Positions 1 through 9,137 of a stretch of 64,000 nt of DNA are shown piece after piece. Under the pieces are notes generated by a model that ran no database searches, was not told the DNA's origin, and was given only the letters and a program-made list of their open reading frames with translations. The stretch is from an uncultured Pelagibacteraceae bacterium (lineage in GTDB: Bacteria > Pseudomonadota > Alphaproteobacteria > Pelagibacterales > Pelagibacteraceae), in the NCBI GenBank assembly GCA_902572605.1, contig CACGGD010000001.1, positions 159,861 through 223,860 of the forward strand, in the 5' to 3' direction. The position numbers and the translations under genes are program-made. Each line of letters starts with the position of its first letter. The first letter of the stretch is position 1.

Positions 1-771
1 ATATTTGTTAATGAATTGTCAGACATTAAAGATAACACTAGACCTGTGGTTTTTTCTGCTCATGGTGTTCCTAAAACTGTCCCAGAAGAAGCTAAAATTA
101 AAAAACTCTCTTATGTAGATGCAACTTGTCCTTTGGTGTCAAAAGTTCATAGAGAGTCTGAACAACTCTATAAAAAAGGTTATGATATTATCCTAATAGG
201 TCACAATAACCATCCTGAAGTTATAGGAACAATGGGGCAATTACCGAGGGGTGCAATAACATTAGTTGAAACGATAAAAGACGCGAAATCTTTAAGCGAG
301 AAAAATTTTAGTAAACCAACAGCATATATAACTCAAACTACTTTATCTGTAGATGATACAGCTGAAATTATAGATTTTCTTAAAAAAAAATTTCCAGATA
401 TTAAAGGTCCAATTAAAGAAGATATATGTTACGCAACAACCAATAGACAGATAGCAGTAAAAAAGATAGCTCCTAAATGTGACATGTTTTTTATCATCGG
501 TAGTAGAAATTCATCAAATTCTTCTAGATTAGTTGAGGTTGCTAAGAAAGCCGGGTGTCAAAATTCATTGCTAATGCATTCTGAAAAAAAAATTCCATTT
601 GAAGATATTGCTAATTCAAAAGTAATTGGTATATCTTCGGGCGCCTCTGCTCCAGAACAATTAGTTCAAAATTTAATTAAGGAAATAGAAAAAGATTACC
701 TGGTATCTATTGAAGAGGTAACTGTTGCTGAAGAAAAAGTAGTTTTCAAATTACCTAAAGAATTAAATTAA
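1..771 (+). CDS. ispH: 4-hydroxy-3-methylbut-2-enyl diphosphate reductase, 5'-truncated
   Basis: Last enzyme of the MEP isoprenoid pathway, a cytoplasmic 4Fe-4S reductase that makes IPP and DMAPP from HMBPP. The frame is open back to base 1, and the codons before the apparent TTG at 16 (IFVNEL) fit the family, so the N-terminal part with the first cluster cysteine lies outside the window. Visible family signatures are DATCPLV with the second cluster Cys, the GHNNHPE His motif, TQTTLS, EDICYATTNRQ with the third cluster Cys, and SSGASAPE near the end. thrB starts immediately after the stop, and the ispH-thrB-rnhA order next to cox genes is common in alphaproteobacteria. Family assignment is secure; only the start is missing. 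Confidence 0.97.
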   Translation: MFVNELSDIKDNTRPVVFSAHGVPKTVPEEAKIKKLSYVDATCPLVSKVHRESEQLYKKGYDIILIGHNNHPEVIGTMGQLPRGAITLVETIKDAKSLSEKNFSKPTAYITQTTLSVDDTAEIIDFLKKKFPDIKGPIKEDICYATTNRQIAVKKIAPKCDMFFIIGSRNSSNSSRLVEVAKKAGCQNSLLMHSEKKIPFEDIANSKVIGISSGASAPEQLVQNLIKEIEKDYLVSIEEVTVAEEKVVFKLPKELN

Positions 772-1740
772 ATGGCTGTATATACAAAATTCGAAAAAAA
801 TAATATCGAAGAGATTCTATCAAACTATGAAATTGGTAAATTAAATTCTTTTAATGGCATTAAAGAAGGTATAGAAAATACAAATTATTTCTTACTAGCC
901 GACAATAAAAAATATATTTTAACAGTTTATGAAAAAAGAATTAAATCTGAAGATCTTCCTTTTTTTTCTGAACTTATGACAAATTTAAACAAAGCTAGTG
1001 TTAAATGTCCAGTTCCGATTATAAATAAAAAAAAAGAGTCTATTACTGAGTATAAAGGAAAAAAACTAATGATTGTTACTTACCTTGAAGGAAAAGCAAA
1101 AAAAAACCTTACTCCTCAAAATTGTAAAGCCGTTGGTATTGAAGTTGCCAAAATGCATGAAATTACAAAAAACTTTAAGATTAAAAGATCTAATGATTTA
1201 TCTATTAATTCATGGCGAAAATTATTTAATTCTGTAAAATCAGATTGTTCTAAAATCCATAAAGATCTTCCAAAATTAATTGAAACTAATCTTGCTGATG
1301 TAGAAAAAAATTGGCCTAATAATTTACCTAAAGGAATTATACATGCAGATTTATTTAATGATAATATTTTCTTTAATAATGATAAATTTAGTGGACTCAT
1401 TGATTTTTATTTTTCATGTGAAGATTTTTATGCGTTTGAAATTGCAATCTGCTTTAATGCATTATGTTTTGATGGAGAGCCAAAAAATCTTAGTTTTAAT
1501 GTAACTAAAGCTAAAAAATTTATTGAAGGATATAGTTCAATTAGAAAACTGACTGATAATGAAAAATCAAACATAAAAGTATTGTCTCAAGGAGCGGCTT
1601 TGAGATTTTTATTAACTAGAGTTTTTGATGCATTAAATACTGTAAAAGGTGCGATTGTAAAAGTAAAAGATCCCATGGAATATTTAAAAAGATTAGAGTT
1701 TCATAAGAATTCCAAAAACTTTGAGGACTATTTCTTTTAA
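772..1740 (+). CDS. thrB: Homoserine kinase (APH-fold ThrB)
   Basis: Phosphorylates homoserine for threonine synthesis; the product is the substrate of the threonine synthase encoded at 2643-4019 on the other strand. The 322-residue protein is full length for the aminoglycoside-phosphotransferase-like ThrB of alphaproteobacteria, which is unrelated to the GHMP-kinase ThrB of E. coli. The N-terminal GIKEGIENTNYFL segment and the catalytic loop HADLFNDNIFF (residues about 190-200) followed by LIDFYF are typical. The ATG directly follows the ispH stop and its own stop overlaps the rnhA start by one base, so the three genes form one translationally coupled run. Confidence 0.95.
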   Translation: MAVYTKFEKNNIEEILSNYEIGKLNSFNGIKEGIENTNYFLLADNKKYILTVYEKRIKSEDLPFFSELMTNLNKASVKCPVPIINKKKESITEYKGKKLMIVTYLEGKAKKNLTPQNCKAVGIEVAKMHEITKNFKIKRSNDLSINSWRKLFNSVKSDCSKIHKDLPKLIETNLADVEKNWPNNLPKGIIHADLFNDNIFFNNDKFSGLIDFYFSCEDFYAFEIAICFNALCFDGEPKNLSFNVTKAKKFIEGYSSIRKLTDNEKSNIKVLSQGAALRFLLTRVFDALNTVKGAIVKVKDPMEYLKRLEFHKNSKNFEDYFF

Positions 1741-2165
1741 TGAAATTAAAGATTTATACTGATGGCGCATGTTCAGGAAACCCAGGTAAAGGTGGATGGG
1801 CTGCAATCATTTTAGATAGTGGTATAATTCAATCTCAGATTTCTGGTAGTGAAAAAAATACGACCAATAATAGAATGGAATTAATGGCGCCTATAATGGC
1901 TTTAAAAAAAATTAGAAGAGAGTCTGAGATAACAATATTTACTGACTCTAAGTACGTCAAAGATGGAATTACAGAATGGATAAAAAAATGGAAATTAAAT
2001 AATTGGAAAAACTCAAATAAAAAGCCAGTAAAAAATAAAGATCTTTGGATTAAATTAGATAACTCATGCCAAAAACATAAAGTCAAATGGAAATGGGTTA
2101 AAGCTCATGCTGGAAACAAACTTAATAATCTAGTAGATGAGCTAGCAGTTTCAGAAACTAGATAG
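1740..2165 (+). CDS. rnhA: Ribonuclease HI
   Basis: Degrades the RNA strand of RNA-DNA hybrids during replication and R-loop removal. The 141-residue protein has the complete active site: Asp8 in YTDGACSGNPG, Glu47 in NNRMEL, Asp69 in FTDSKYV, His123 in KAHAG and Asp133 in LVDELA, spaced as in the E. coli enzyme. It is the last gene of the ispH-thrB-rnhA run. Its 3' end overlaps the 3' end of the convergent peroxiredoxin gene by 8 bases, so no separate terminator fits between them. Confidence 0.97.
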   Translation: MKLKIYTDGACSGNPGKGGWAAIILDSGIIQSQISGSEKNTTNNRMELMAPIMALKKIRRESEITIFTDSKYVKDGITEWIKKWKLNNWKNSNKKPVKNKDLWIKLDNSCQKHKVKWKWVKAHAGNKLNNLVDELAVSETR

Positions 2166-2646
2166 ATTTCAAGAAATTTTCAGCTGCGGATACTTCACAA
2201 GTAGCTGTATCTTTTTCTACTTCTACTTTTTTCACGACTTCGTTTTCTACAAGCATAGTATATCTATTAGATCTTATTCCTAGACCTTTAGAGGATTTGT
2301 CTATCTCGGCACCAATTGCCTTAGTAAATTTAAGAAAAGGATCCCCTGCCATTATAATTTTATTACCTGCATTTTGATTTTCTCCCCAAGCTTTCATAAC
2401 ATTCGGATCATTTACGGCAATACAAACTATTTTTGAGATACCTTGTTGCGAAGCTAATTCATAGTTTTTTATGTAGCCAGGAAGATGGAGTGCTGAGCAA
2501 GTTTTGGTAAAGGCTCCTGGCATACCTAATATAATAGTCTTGTTATTTTTACATAAATTGAGAATATCAAATTTTTTCACGTCATTATTTTCGTCGAGAT
2601 AAAACAATTCTGAACTTGGTAATTTATCACCTGTTTTAATTTTCAT
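2158..2646 (-). CDS. Peroxiredoxin, Prx5 / AhpC-TSA type
   Basis: Thiol peroxidase expected to reduce hydrogen peroxide and alkyl hydroperoxides in the cytoplasm. The 162-residue length and the motif PGAFTKTC, with the peroxidatic Cys50, place it in the Prx5 (type II / hybrid Prx) group. A later conserved stretch, GLGIRSNRYTMLVENEVV, also fits. No glutaredoxin domain is fused. It overlaps the end of thrC by 4 bases and is the last gene of the long minus-strand run that starts with the cox genes, so it may be co-transcribed with the respiratory oxidase. The electron donor cannot be told from sequence. Confidence 0.93.
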   Translation of the reverse strand: MKIKTGDKLPSSELFYLDENNDVKKFDILNLCKNNKTIILGMPGAFTKTCSALHLPGYIKNYELASQQGISKIVCIAVNDPNVMKAWGENQNAGNKIIMAGDPFLKFTKAIGAEIDKSSKGLGIRSNRYTMLVENEVVKKVEVEKDTATCEVSAAENFLKSI

Positions 2647-4019
2647 TTTATTTTATTCAATATATAATTTTTTACTTGTGAACTAGAATTTTCAATAATA
2701 TCAAATTTTTCTTTTTTATCTACATCCATCTTCAAATGAGATGGTGCTTCTAAATTTTTTCCTGTTGCCTTTTTAATTGTATCACTAAATTTAAAAGGAT
2801 GAGCAGTGCCTAAAACTACTATATTTTCTAAACCTTTAATTTTTTTTGCCGCTCCAAATCCTGTTGCTGTATGCGGATCAAGAATAAACTTAAATTCATC
2901 ATTAATATTCTTAATAATCGTTTGAGTAACTTCATCATTAATCTTTACAGCCTCAAAATCTTTTTTAATTTTTTCAATTTCACTTTGATCTAATTTAAAA
3001 AAACCTTCTTTAGATAAAAGGTCCATTAATAAACTAACTCTTTGATCATCTTCACCTACAATATAGAAGAGCAATCTCTCAAAGTTACTTGCAACTTGAA
3101 TATCCATGCTTGGAGAAATCGATGATTTGACTTTTTTGGGTTTGTATTCTCCCGTGTTGATCACTCTTTGTAAAATGTCATTTTCATTGGTTGCCACAAT
3201 TAATTTATTGATTGGTAATCCCATTTTTTTTGCGATGTAACCAGCGTAAATATCACCAAAGTTTCCCGTTGGTACTGAGAAACTAATATCATCTTTTTTT
3301 AATCTAAAGTAAGAATAAAAATAATAAACAATCTGACAAACTATTCTTGCCCAGTTAATAGAATTTACTCCTGACATGTTAATTTTTGATCGAAATTTAT
3401 TATCATTAAAAAGTTCCTTTACAATTTTTTGACAATCATCAAAAGTACCTCTAACTGCAATATTATAAATATTTGAACTACCGATTGTTGTCATTATTTT
3501 ACGTTGAACACTCGAAATTTTATTATGTGGGTGTAAAACAAATAAATTTATATTTTCTCTATTGTTTAATGCCGCTATAGCAGCTGAGCCTGTGTCTCCA
3601 GAAGTTGCGACAACTATATTTACAGTTTTTTCTTTTGCTATTTTTAAATGATCATACAAATTTCCTATAACTTGCATGGCTATATCTTTAAAAGCTAAAG
3701 TTGGTCCATTATAAAGCTCAAGAAGATTAATATCCCCTATATTTTTTAAATTAACTACCTCTTTATTTTTGAATCCACTATAGGATTTTTCTATTAGAGA
3801 TTTAAGTTCATTTTTACTAACTTCCTCTTTACAAAAATTGAATATTATTTCTGTAGCTAAACCTTTGTAATTTAGTTTGCTCAAATTATTTAGTTCTTCT
3901 TTATTAAATTTTTTTATTTCACTAGGTAAAAATAAGCCACCTCCAGGAGCCAGACCTCTTAAAAAAATGTCTTTAAAACTAAATTTTAAGGATTTATCTC
4001 TAGTGCTAAAATAGTTCAT
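2643..4019 (-). CDS. thrC: Threonine synthase
   Basis: PLP enzyme that converts O-phosphohomoserine to threonine. At 458 residues it is of the long bacterial/fungal class. The PLP lysine is Lys111 in TLAFKDIAMQ, and the phosphate-binding loop ATSGDTGSAA follows. SVPTGNFGDIYAGYIA is another family block. It starts 54 bp after the cyoE stop and overlaps the peroxiredoxin gene, so it probably shares the cox transcript or has a weak promoter in that AT-rich gap. With thrB nearby on the opposite strand, the window holds the last two steps of threonine synthesis. Confidence 0.96.
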   Translation of the reverse strand: MNYFSTRDKSLKFSFKDIFLRGLAPGGGLFLPSEIKKFNKEELNNLSKLNYKGLATEIIFNFCKEEVSKNELKSLIEKSYSGFKNKEVVNLKNIGDINLLELYNGPTLAFKDIAMQVIGNLYDHLKIAKEKTVNIVVATSGDTGSAAIAALNNRENINLFVLHPHNKISSVQRKIMTTIGSSNIYNIAVRGTFDDCQKIVKELFNDNKFRSKINMSGVNSINWARIVCQIVYYFYSYFRLKKDDISFSVPTGNFGDIYAGYIAKKMGLPINKLIVATNENDILQRVINTGEYKPKKVKSSISPSMDIQVASNFERLLFYIVGEDDQRVSLLMDLLSKEGFFKLDQSEIEKIKKDFEAVKINDEVTQTIIKNINDEFKFILDPHTATGFGAAKKIKGLENIVVLGTAHPFKFSDTIKKATGKNLEAPSHLKMDVDKKEKFDIIENSSSQVKNYILNKIK

Positions 4020-4073
4020 TTAATTCTTCTAAAATATAGAAAATAAACAAAAATTGATATTAATTAATTTGTT

Positions 4074-5012
4074 TTAGAAAAGGGTCATTATTTCATTTAA
4101 TTTAAACAAATTGTCAAAAAGAATTAACAAAAATAGAAAAAATAAATAAAATATTGAATATACAAATACTTTCCTAGCTATTAAATTTGATTTTGAAACA
4201 GCTTTGGTTTTATACAGTAAATAGCATAGACTTATATAATAAATAGTCATACCTAAAGATAGAATTAAATAAATTATACTTCCAAATCCTGTGAAAAAAG
4301 GAGCAACAACTACTGGAAACATAAAAATAGCATACAAAAGAATATTAAGCTTTGTAGTTTCAATTCCAGCAGTAATAGGTAACATTGGAATCTTTGCTTT
4401 TTCGTAATCTTTAAATTTATACAAACTTAATGCCCAAAAATGTGATGGAGTCCAAATAAATATTATTAAAAACATTATTACTGGCTCAATTGAAATTTCA
4501 TTCATTGCGACTGCCCAACCTATTACAGGAGGAAGTGCCCCAGCTGCGCCTCCGATAACGATATTTTGAGCGGTTTTTCTTTTCAACCAAATAGTATAAA
4601 TAAAAAAATAAAAACTTATCGTTGCTGCTAACAGAACAGCAGAAATCAAATTTGAAGATAGATAAAGCATTATAATTGAAATAAAAGAAAGAATAACTCC
4701 AAACAATAAAGCTTGTTCTCTTTTTACTTTTCCTGTTGGTATAGGTCTTAAACATGTTCTGCTCATAAGAGCATCTACGTCGGACTCGTACCACATGTTT
4801 AATGCTCCAGCTGCCCCTGAACCTATTGCAACTGCCAATAATGAAAATGAAGCAGTTATAAAAGAAACTGAAACAGGAGCAATAAGTAAACCAACCATCG
4901 CGGTGAACAAGACTAGAGACATCACTCTAGGCTTCATTAGAAGCAAAAAAGACTTTATGTAAAGACTGAGCTCTATTGTAGAATTTTTATTTTTTGCTAT
5001 ATTTTGTGGCAA
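4074..5012 (-). CDS. ctaB: Protoheme IX farnesyltransferase (heme O synthase)
   Basis: Membrane prenyltransferase of the UbiA family that adds farnesyl to heme B to make heme O, the precursor of heme A for aa3-type oxidases. The 312-residue protein is strongly hydrophobic with about nine membrane segments. The first Asp-rich site reads NMWYESDVDALMSRT (residues 72-86), followed by RPIPTGK, which is diagnostic. It lies in the cox operon, 2 bases after the small membrane protein gene at 5015-5278. A heme A synthase (ctaA) is not in the window. Confidence 0.96.
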   Translation of the reverse strand: MPQNIAKNKNSTIELSLYIKSFLLLMKPRVMSLVLFTAMVGLLIAPVSVSFITASFSLLAVAIGSGAAGALNMWYESDVDALMSRTCLRPIPTGKVKREQALLFGVILSFISIIMLYLSSNLISAVLLAATISFYFFIYTIWLKRKTAQNIVIGGAAGALPPVIGWAVAMNEISIEPVIMFLIIFIWTPSHFWALSLYKFKDYEKAKIPMLPITAGIETTKLNILLYAIFMFPVVVAPFFTGFGSIIYLILSLGMTIYYISLCYLLYKTKAVSKSNLIARKVFVYSIFYLFFLFLLILFDNLFKLNEIMTLF

Positions 5013-5014
5013 GT

Positions 5015-5278
5015 TTATCCCACATTTAATGAAATGAATATAGCTATCAGTATCATTCCTATAATTAGAATATGATTACCTAAATCAAACATTCCTACTT
5101 TTTTATTTTTTTTATCGATTAATTTTCTGTGTATAGGTATTTGGTCGTAAGGATTAATTTTAATTTCATCTTTCTTCTCTTTTTCATTTTCAATTTTTAA
5201 AGAAGTACCAAACCAAACAAAATAAACAAAAAGAAAAAAGAATATTAAAAATCCTGCAACTATATTATAACCGCCCAT
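5015..5278 (-). CDS. Small membrane protein of the cox operon, unknown function
   Basis: An 87-residue protein with a transmembrane segment at residues 7-25, a charged Lys/Glu-rich middle of about 40 residues, and a second hydrophobic segment at residues 68-85. It sits between the subunit IV gene (4 bp spacing) and the heme O synthase gene (2 bp spacing), so it is almost surely co-expressed with the oxidase. Alphaproteobacterial cox operons often carry a small CoxF-like or assembly protein here, but I do not see enough similarity to assign one. A structural or assembly role in the oxidase is inferred from context only. Confidence 0.7.
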   Translation of the reverse strand: MGGYNIVAGFLIFFFLFVYFVWFGTSLKIENEKEKKDEIKINPYDQIPIHRKLIDKKNKKVGMFDLGNHILIIGMILIAIFISLNVG

Positions 5279-5282
5279 CTAA

Positions 5283-5618
5283 TTAAGCTCCCCCCACAAA
5301 AAAATAAAATAGTCTTGAAAAAACTGTGTACTTTCCCTCTGCAACCATTAATCCAACAAAACAGGCGATTGCAGTCATAGGCCATAAAAGCACATTTACT
5401 AAAGCATATCTTTCCCAAAACAAGTGCATAAAGAAAGCCATTATTAAACCAGCTTTAAGAAACATAAAAAATAAAATTAATGACCACCTCAACAAACCTT
5501 GAAAATTATACCAATCGACCATATAAGAAAAAAAACTTAGAACAAATAATAGACCCCATATCCAAAGGTATATGCCTATTTTATGTGTACTTGTTTGATC
5601 TTTTTTCGTTTCAGCCAT
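5283..5618 (-). CDS. Cytochrome c oxidase subunit IV (caa3/bo3 type)
   Basis: Accessory membrane subunit of a heme-copper oxidase. The 111 residues contain three hydrophobic segments (about 15-34, 43-66 and 72-93), and the segment FLKAGLIMAFFMHL is the hallmark of the prokaryotic COX4 (CyoD/CtaF) family. The gene lies 8 bp downstream of the subunit III gene. Subunits of this type accompany caa3 and bo3 oxidases rather than the classical Paracoccus aa3 enzyme, whose subunit IV is different, so this supports an alternative oxidase subtype. Confidence 0.88.
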   Translation of the reverse strand: MAETKKDQTSTHKIGIYLWIWGLLFVLSFFSYMVDWYNFQGLLRWSLILFFMFLKAGLIMAFFMHLFWERYALVNVLLWPMTAIACFVGLMVAEGKYTVFSRLFYFFVGGA

Positions 5619-5626
5619 AAATTAGT

Positions 5627-6334
5627 TTACCATAAATAAAAGAATGCAAATATAAATACCCAGACTAAATCTACAAAATGCCAGTAAAGACCTAATATTT
5701 CTATTGCAACATAGTCAGATTTCATTGTAGTAAAATACCCTCTTCTCCCTGTATCAAAATCTCCTCTGAAAACTTTTCTCGCAAAGATAAATAAAAAAAT
5801 CACTCCAATTGAAACGTGAGTACCATGAAAACCTGTAATCATAAAAAAGAAAGCACCAAACTGCTCAGCACCAAAAGGATTTCCCCAAGGTCTTACTCCA
5901 TCATGAAATATTAATTTAGACCATTCGAATGCTTGCATTCCAACAAAAGTAAGTCCTCCTATCGCAGTCAACAACACAAACCATCCGCACATCTTTCTAT
6001 TTTTTTCATAACCATATTTAACTGCTAGCGCCATAGTTCCACTACTAGTAATTAGTACAAAGGTCATTATTGCTATTAATAAAAGTGGGACAGGAACACC
6101 AAACATTTCTAAAGCAAATACCTCGCTAGGATAAGGCCATGGTTCAACTACTGAAGCTCTTACTTTCATATAAGCTACCAAAAAACAGCTAAATACAAAA
6201 GTATCGCTCAGCAAAAAAATCCACATCATTGCCTTGCCCCAATTTACTCCTTTAAAGGTAGTTTGATCTGAGCCTATATCTTCAGACATGCCTTTGAAAC
6301 CGCCTGGCAATTTATCTAGATTTAGATCTGACAT
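5627..6334 (-). CDS. coxC: Cytochrome c oxidase subunit III
   Basis: Membrane subunit of the terminal oxidase that supports proton pumping and stability. The 235-residue protein begins with a soluble N-terminus of about 30 residues, then FLLSDTFVFSCFLVAY and further membrane segments. The blocks GFHGTHVSIGVIFLFIF and EILGLYWHFVDLVWVFIFAFFYL are the usual subunit III signatures. It is short compared with the seven-helix mitochondrial type (about 260-290 residues), fitting the five-helix CyoC-like form. It lies 10 bp downstream of coxA. A second, more divergent subunit III-like gene is at 9338-10021. Confidence 0.94.
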   Translation of the reverse strand: MSDLNLDKLPGGFKGMSEDIGSDQTTFKGVNWGKAMMWIFLLSDTFVFSCFLVAYMKVRASVVEPWPYPSEVFALEMFGVPVPLLLIAIMTFVLITSSGTMALAVKYGYEKNRKMCGWFVLLTAIGGLTFVGMQAFEWSKLIFHDGVRPWGNPFGAEQFGAFFFMITGFHGTHVSIGVIFLFIFARKVFRGDFDTGRRGYFTTMKSDYVAIEILGLYWHFVDLVWVFIFAFFYLW

Positions 6335-6344
6335 GTTCCTTATT

Positions 6345-8183
6345 TTAAGTTTTTTCTACTTCTGCATCTTTAACTTCACTTGGTGCAGTTGTTTGAGGAA
6401 TATAGTCTTCTTTTGCTCCGGGTACACCATAATCATATGCCCATCTGTGCACTACCGGAAGTTTTTCACCCCAGTTACCATGTGTAGGAGGAACGTCAGG
6501 TGTAAGCCATTCTAAAGAATTAGCTTTCCATGGGTTCTTGCCGGCTGGTTTACCTAGTCTTAAGCTTTTTACAAGATTATAAAAGAAGATAAATTGAGCA
6601 GCTCCTACTATAAAAGCTGCGAGACTTATAAATTCATTCATTCCTACGGCAGAAGTCATGTATGGACTGTCATACATTTCAAAGTATCTTCTTGGTACAC
6701 CAATGAAGCCTAAATAGTGCATTGGAAAATAAATAGAGTAAGCACCTAAAAAAGTTATCCAAAAATGCAGTTTGCCCAACTTTTCATCTAAGAATCTTCC
6801 AGTAACTAAAGGGAACCAATGATAAATGGCTCCAAAAATTACCATAAGCGGAGCTATTCCCATTACCATATGAAAGTGAGCGATTACAAAATAGGTATCA
6901 GATAATGGAACGTCTACAGCAACATTTCCTAAGAAAATACCTGTTATACCACCATTTACAAAAGTGACAATAAAACCTAGACAGAAAAGCATCACAGTAT
7001 TTATTCTTATATTTCCTCTCCAAAGTGTAAGTATCCAATTATAGACCTTCAATGCTGTGGGTACCGCAATAATAAGTGTAGTAGTTGCAAAAAAGAAACC
7101 AAACCAAGGGCTCATACCACTAACATACATGTGGTGCGCCCAAACAAAAAAGCTTAGTGCACCAATTCCAACAATCGCCCAAACCATCATCCTGTATCCA
7201 AAAATATTTTTTCTAGAGTGTACTGAAATTAGATCAGAAACTATTCCAAAAGCAGGTAGTGCAACGATGTAAACTTCTGGATGACCAAAAAACCAAAATA
7301 AATGCTGGAAAAGTATAGGGCTACCACCGTCATAAGAAAGTGCCTCCCCTGCTTTAATAATAGTTGGCATAAAAAAGCTTGTTTCTAAAACTTTATCTAA
7401 TGTCATCATAATTGAACTAACAAGCAAAGCTGGGAAAGCTAGTAAAGCTAAAACTGTTGCAGTAAAAATTCCCCAAATAGTTAAAGGCATTCTCATCAAA
7501 CTCATTCCTCTTGTTCTTGCCTGTAAAATAGTAATTACATAGTTCAAGCCACCCATGGTAAAACCAATTACAAATAAAGATAAAGATATTAGCATTAATA
7601 GAATTCCATAACCTGAGCCTGGGGTACCCTCTAAAATTGCTTGAGGAGGATATAAAGTCCAACCTGATCCTGTTGGTCCCCCTGGTACAAAAAAGCTAGC
7701 CATTAAAACCACAACGGCTACAAAAAACATCCAGAAACTTATCATATTTACATAAGGAAACACCATATCCCTTGCTCCAACCATCAAAGGTATTAAGTAA
7801 TTTCCAAATCCGCCGAGAAACAAAGCAGTTAATAAATACACTACCATTATCATTCCATGCATTGTAACCATTTGATAATATGTTTCTGCAGTTAAAAAAG
7901 GGAATAGATCTGGATAACCAAGTTGCATACGCATCATCCAAGATAAAATTAAGCCAACTACTCCAGTAAATACTGCTGTAAGAGTATACTGAACCCCTAT
8001 AACTTTAGCATCCTGACAAAAAATCCATTTAGTTATAAAACTATGTCCATGATAAAGGTCTTGTTCAGGTAATTCTGCAGGCCTTACGTAATCAATGTCT
8101 GTTTCTCCTCTGCCGGAAGCAGCGGAAGATTTAGTTTTTATTTGGTTTTTTCTCTTTTTATTTATATTTAGTTCATCTGACAT
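6345..8183 (-). CDS. coxA: Cytochrome c oxidase subunit I
   Basis: Catalytic subunit of the heme-copper oxidase, carrying heme a and the heme a3-CuB centre in the inner membrane. The 612-residue protein has about 12 membrane segments. Visible metal ligands include His109 (MHGMIMV), the CuB block GHPEVY with His301 and the cross-linked Tyr305, the His350-His351 pair in WAHHMYVSGM, and AHFHMVMG near residue 437. Glu303 in GHPEVY and the GNYLIP-D-N stretch near 128-146 indicate an A1-type enzyme with a D-channel. It overlaps the end of coxB by 11 bases. No subunit III fusion is present. Confidence 0.98.
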   Translation of the reverse strand: MSDELNINKKRKNQIKTKSSAASGRGETDIDYVRPAELPEQDLYHGHSFITKWIFCQDAKVIGVQYTLTAVFTGVVGLILSWMMRMQLGYPDLFPFLTAETYYQMVTMHGMIMVVYLLTALFLGGFGNYLIPLMVGARDMVFPYVNMISFWMFFVAVVVLMASFFVPGGPTGSGWTLYPPQAILEGTPGSGYGILLMLISLSLFVIGFTMGGLNYVITILQARTRGMSLMRMPLTIWGIFTATVLALLAFPALLVSSIMMTLDKVLETSFFMPTIIKAGEALSYDGGSPILFQHLFWFFGHPEVYIVALPAFGIVSDLISVHSRKNIFGYRMMVWAIVGIGALSFFVWAHHMYVSGMSPWFGFFFATTTLIIAVPTALKVYNWILTLWRGNIRINTVMLFCLGFIVTFVNGGITGIFLGNVAVDVPLSDTYFVIAHFHMVMGIAPLMVIFGAIYHWFPLVTGRFLDEKLGKLHFWITFLGAYSIYFPMHYLGFIGVPRRYFEMYDSPYMTSAVGMNEFISLAAFIVGAAQFIFFYNLVKSLRLGKPAGKNPWKANSLEWLTPDVPPTHGNWGEKLPVVHRWAYDYGVPGAKEDYIPQTTAPSEVKDAEVEKT

Positions 8184-9060
8184 CTTGTTCCTTTAATATA
8201 CTATTTTTATTGCTTGATAAATTATTAATCTTAACTAATTTTTTCTTATTTAATTTATTATCTATATTTTTAGCTGTAAAGCTGGAAAAAGTTTCTTGCT
8301 CAGACAACCATTTGTTATAACTTCCTTCATCTTCTACCACAACTTTTCCTCTCATAGCATAATGAGCAACGCCACAGTATTCAGCACATAAAACCTCATA
8401 CTCTCCATTTTTATTTGGCTCAAACCAGTAATAAGTTATTGTTCCAGGAACAGCGTCCATTTTTGATCTAAACTGTGGAACATAGAAATTATGTAGTACA
8501 TCAATCGATCTTAATAAAATTTTAACAGGTCTATCTTTCAATAGATGCAATTCATTGCTTTCAACAAAAACGTCATCCTTTCCATTCGGATCATCAATAT
8601 TTAATCCGTAAGGATTATCATCGCTAATTATTCTATTGTTAGAAGCTCCAAGTTTTCCATCTTTTCCTGGTAATCTATATTTCCAACCCCATTGCCATGC
8701 CATCACTTCTACTTGAATAGCATTATCAGGCACTCGTATATAGTTATTCCATACAACAAGTCCAGGAGCTAGAAGAGCTACAACACCTATCGTTGTCAAC
8801 CAAGTTAACCCTTTTTCTAATTTTTTATCTTCAGGCTTATATTCTGATCTACGTCCTTCTTTATATTGGTATCTAAAAATGCAATAGACCATGAAAAGGC
8901 AAACTAAAATGAATACTCCGCCCCCAATCCAAAAACTTAAAATTATAGTATCATCCATTGCACTCCAATTTGAGGCAATATCAGTCCACCACCATGGAGT
9001 CCAAACGTGAAAAACGATTGACCCAATTATCACTGCTAAGAATATGAGACCAGTAAACAT
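8173..9060 (-). CDS. coxB: Cytochrome c oxidase subunit II (CuA)
   Basis: Electron-entry subunit that takes electrons from cytochrome c. The CuA ligands are complete: His190 in VLHNFYVP, then Cys225, Glu227, Cys229, His233 and Met236 in CAEYCGVAHYAM. The aromatic block AWQWGWKY (residues 121-128) also fits. CuA marks the complex as a cytochrome c rather than a quinol oxidase. Three hydrophobic segments precede the cupredoxin domain (about 1-19, 38-63 and 85-107). It is the first gene of the minus-strand cox run. A basic, low-complexity C-terminal tail of about 40 residues follows the domain. Confidence 0.97.
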   Translation of the reverse strand: MFTGLIFLAVIIGSIVFHVWTPWWWTDIASNWSAMDDTIILSFWIGGGVFILVCLFMVYCIFRYQYKEGRRSEYKPEDKKLEKGLTWLTTIGVVALLAPGLVVWNNYIRVPDNAIQVEVMAWQWGWKYRLPGKDGKLGASNNRIISDDNPYGLNIDDPNGKDDVFVESNELHLLKDRPVKILLRSIDVLHNFYVPQFRSKMDAVPGTITYYWFEPNKNGEYEVLCAEYCGVAHYAMRGKVVVEDEGSYNKWLSEQETFSSFTAKNIDNKLNKKKLVKINNLSSNKNSILKEQDVR

Positions 9061-9137
9061 ACAGTCAAACTTATAAAAGAAAAGGTCGCTTTAACCTAGG
9101 GACAAAATGTCTTAAAAAGGTTATATAATTTCAAAAA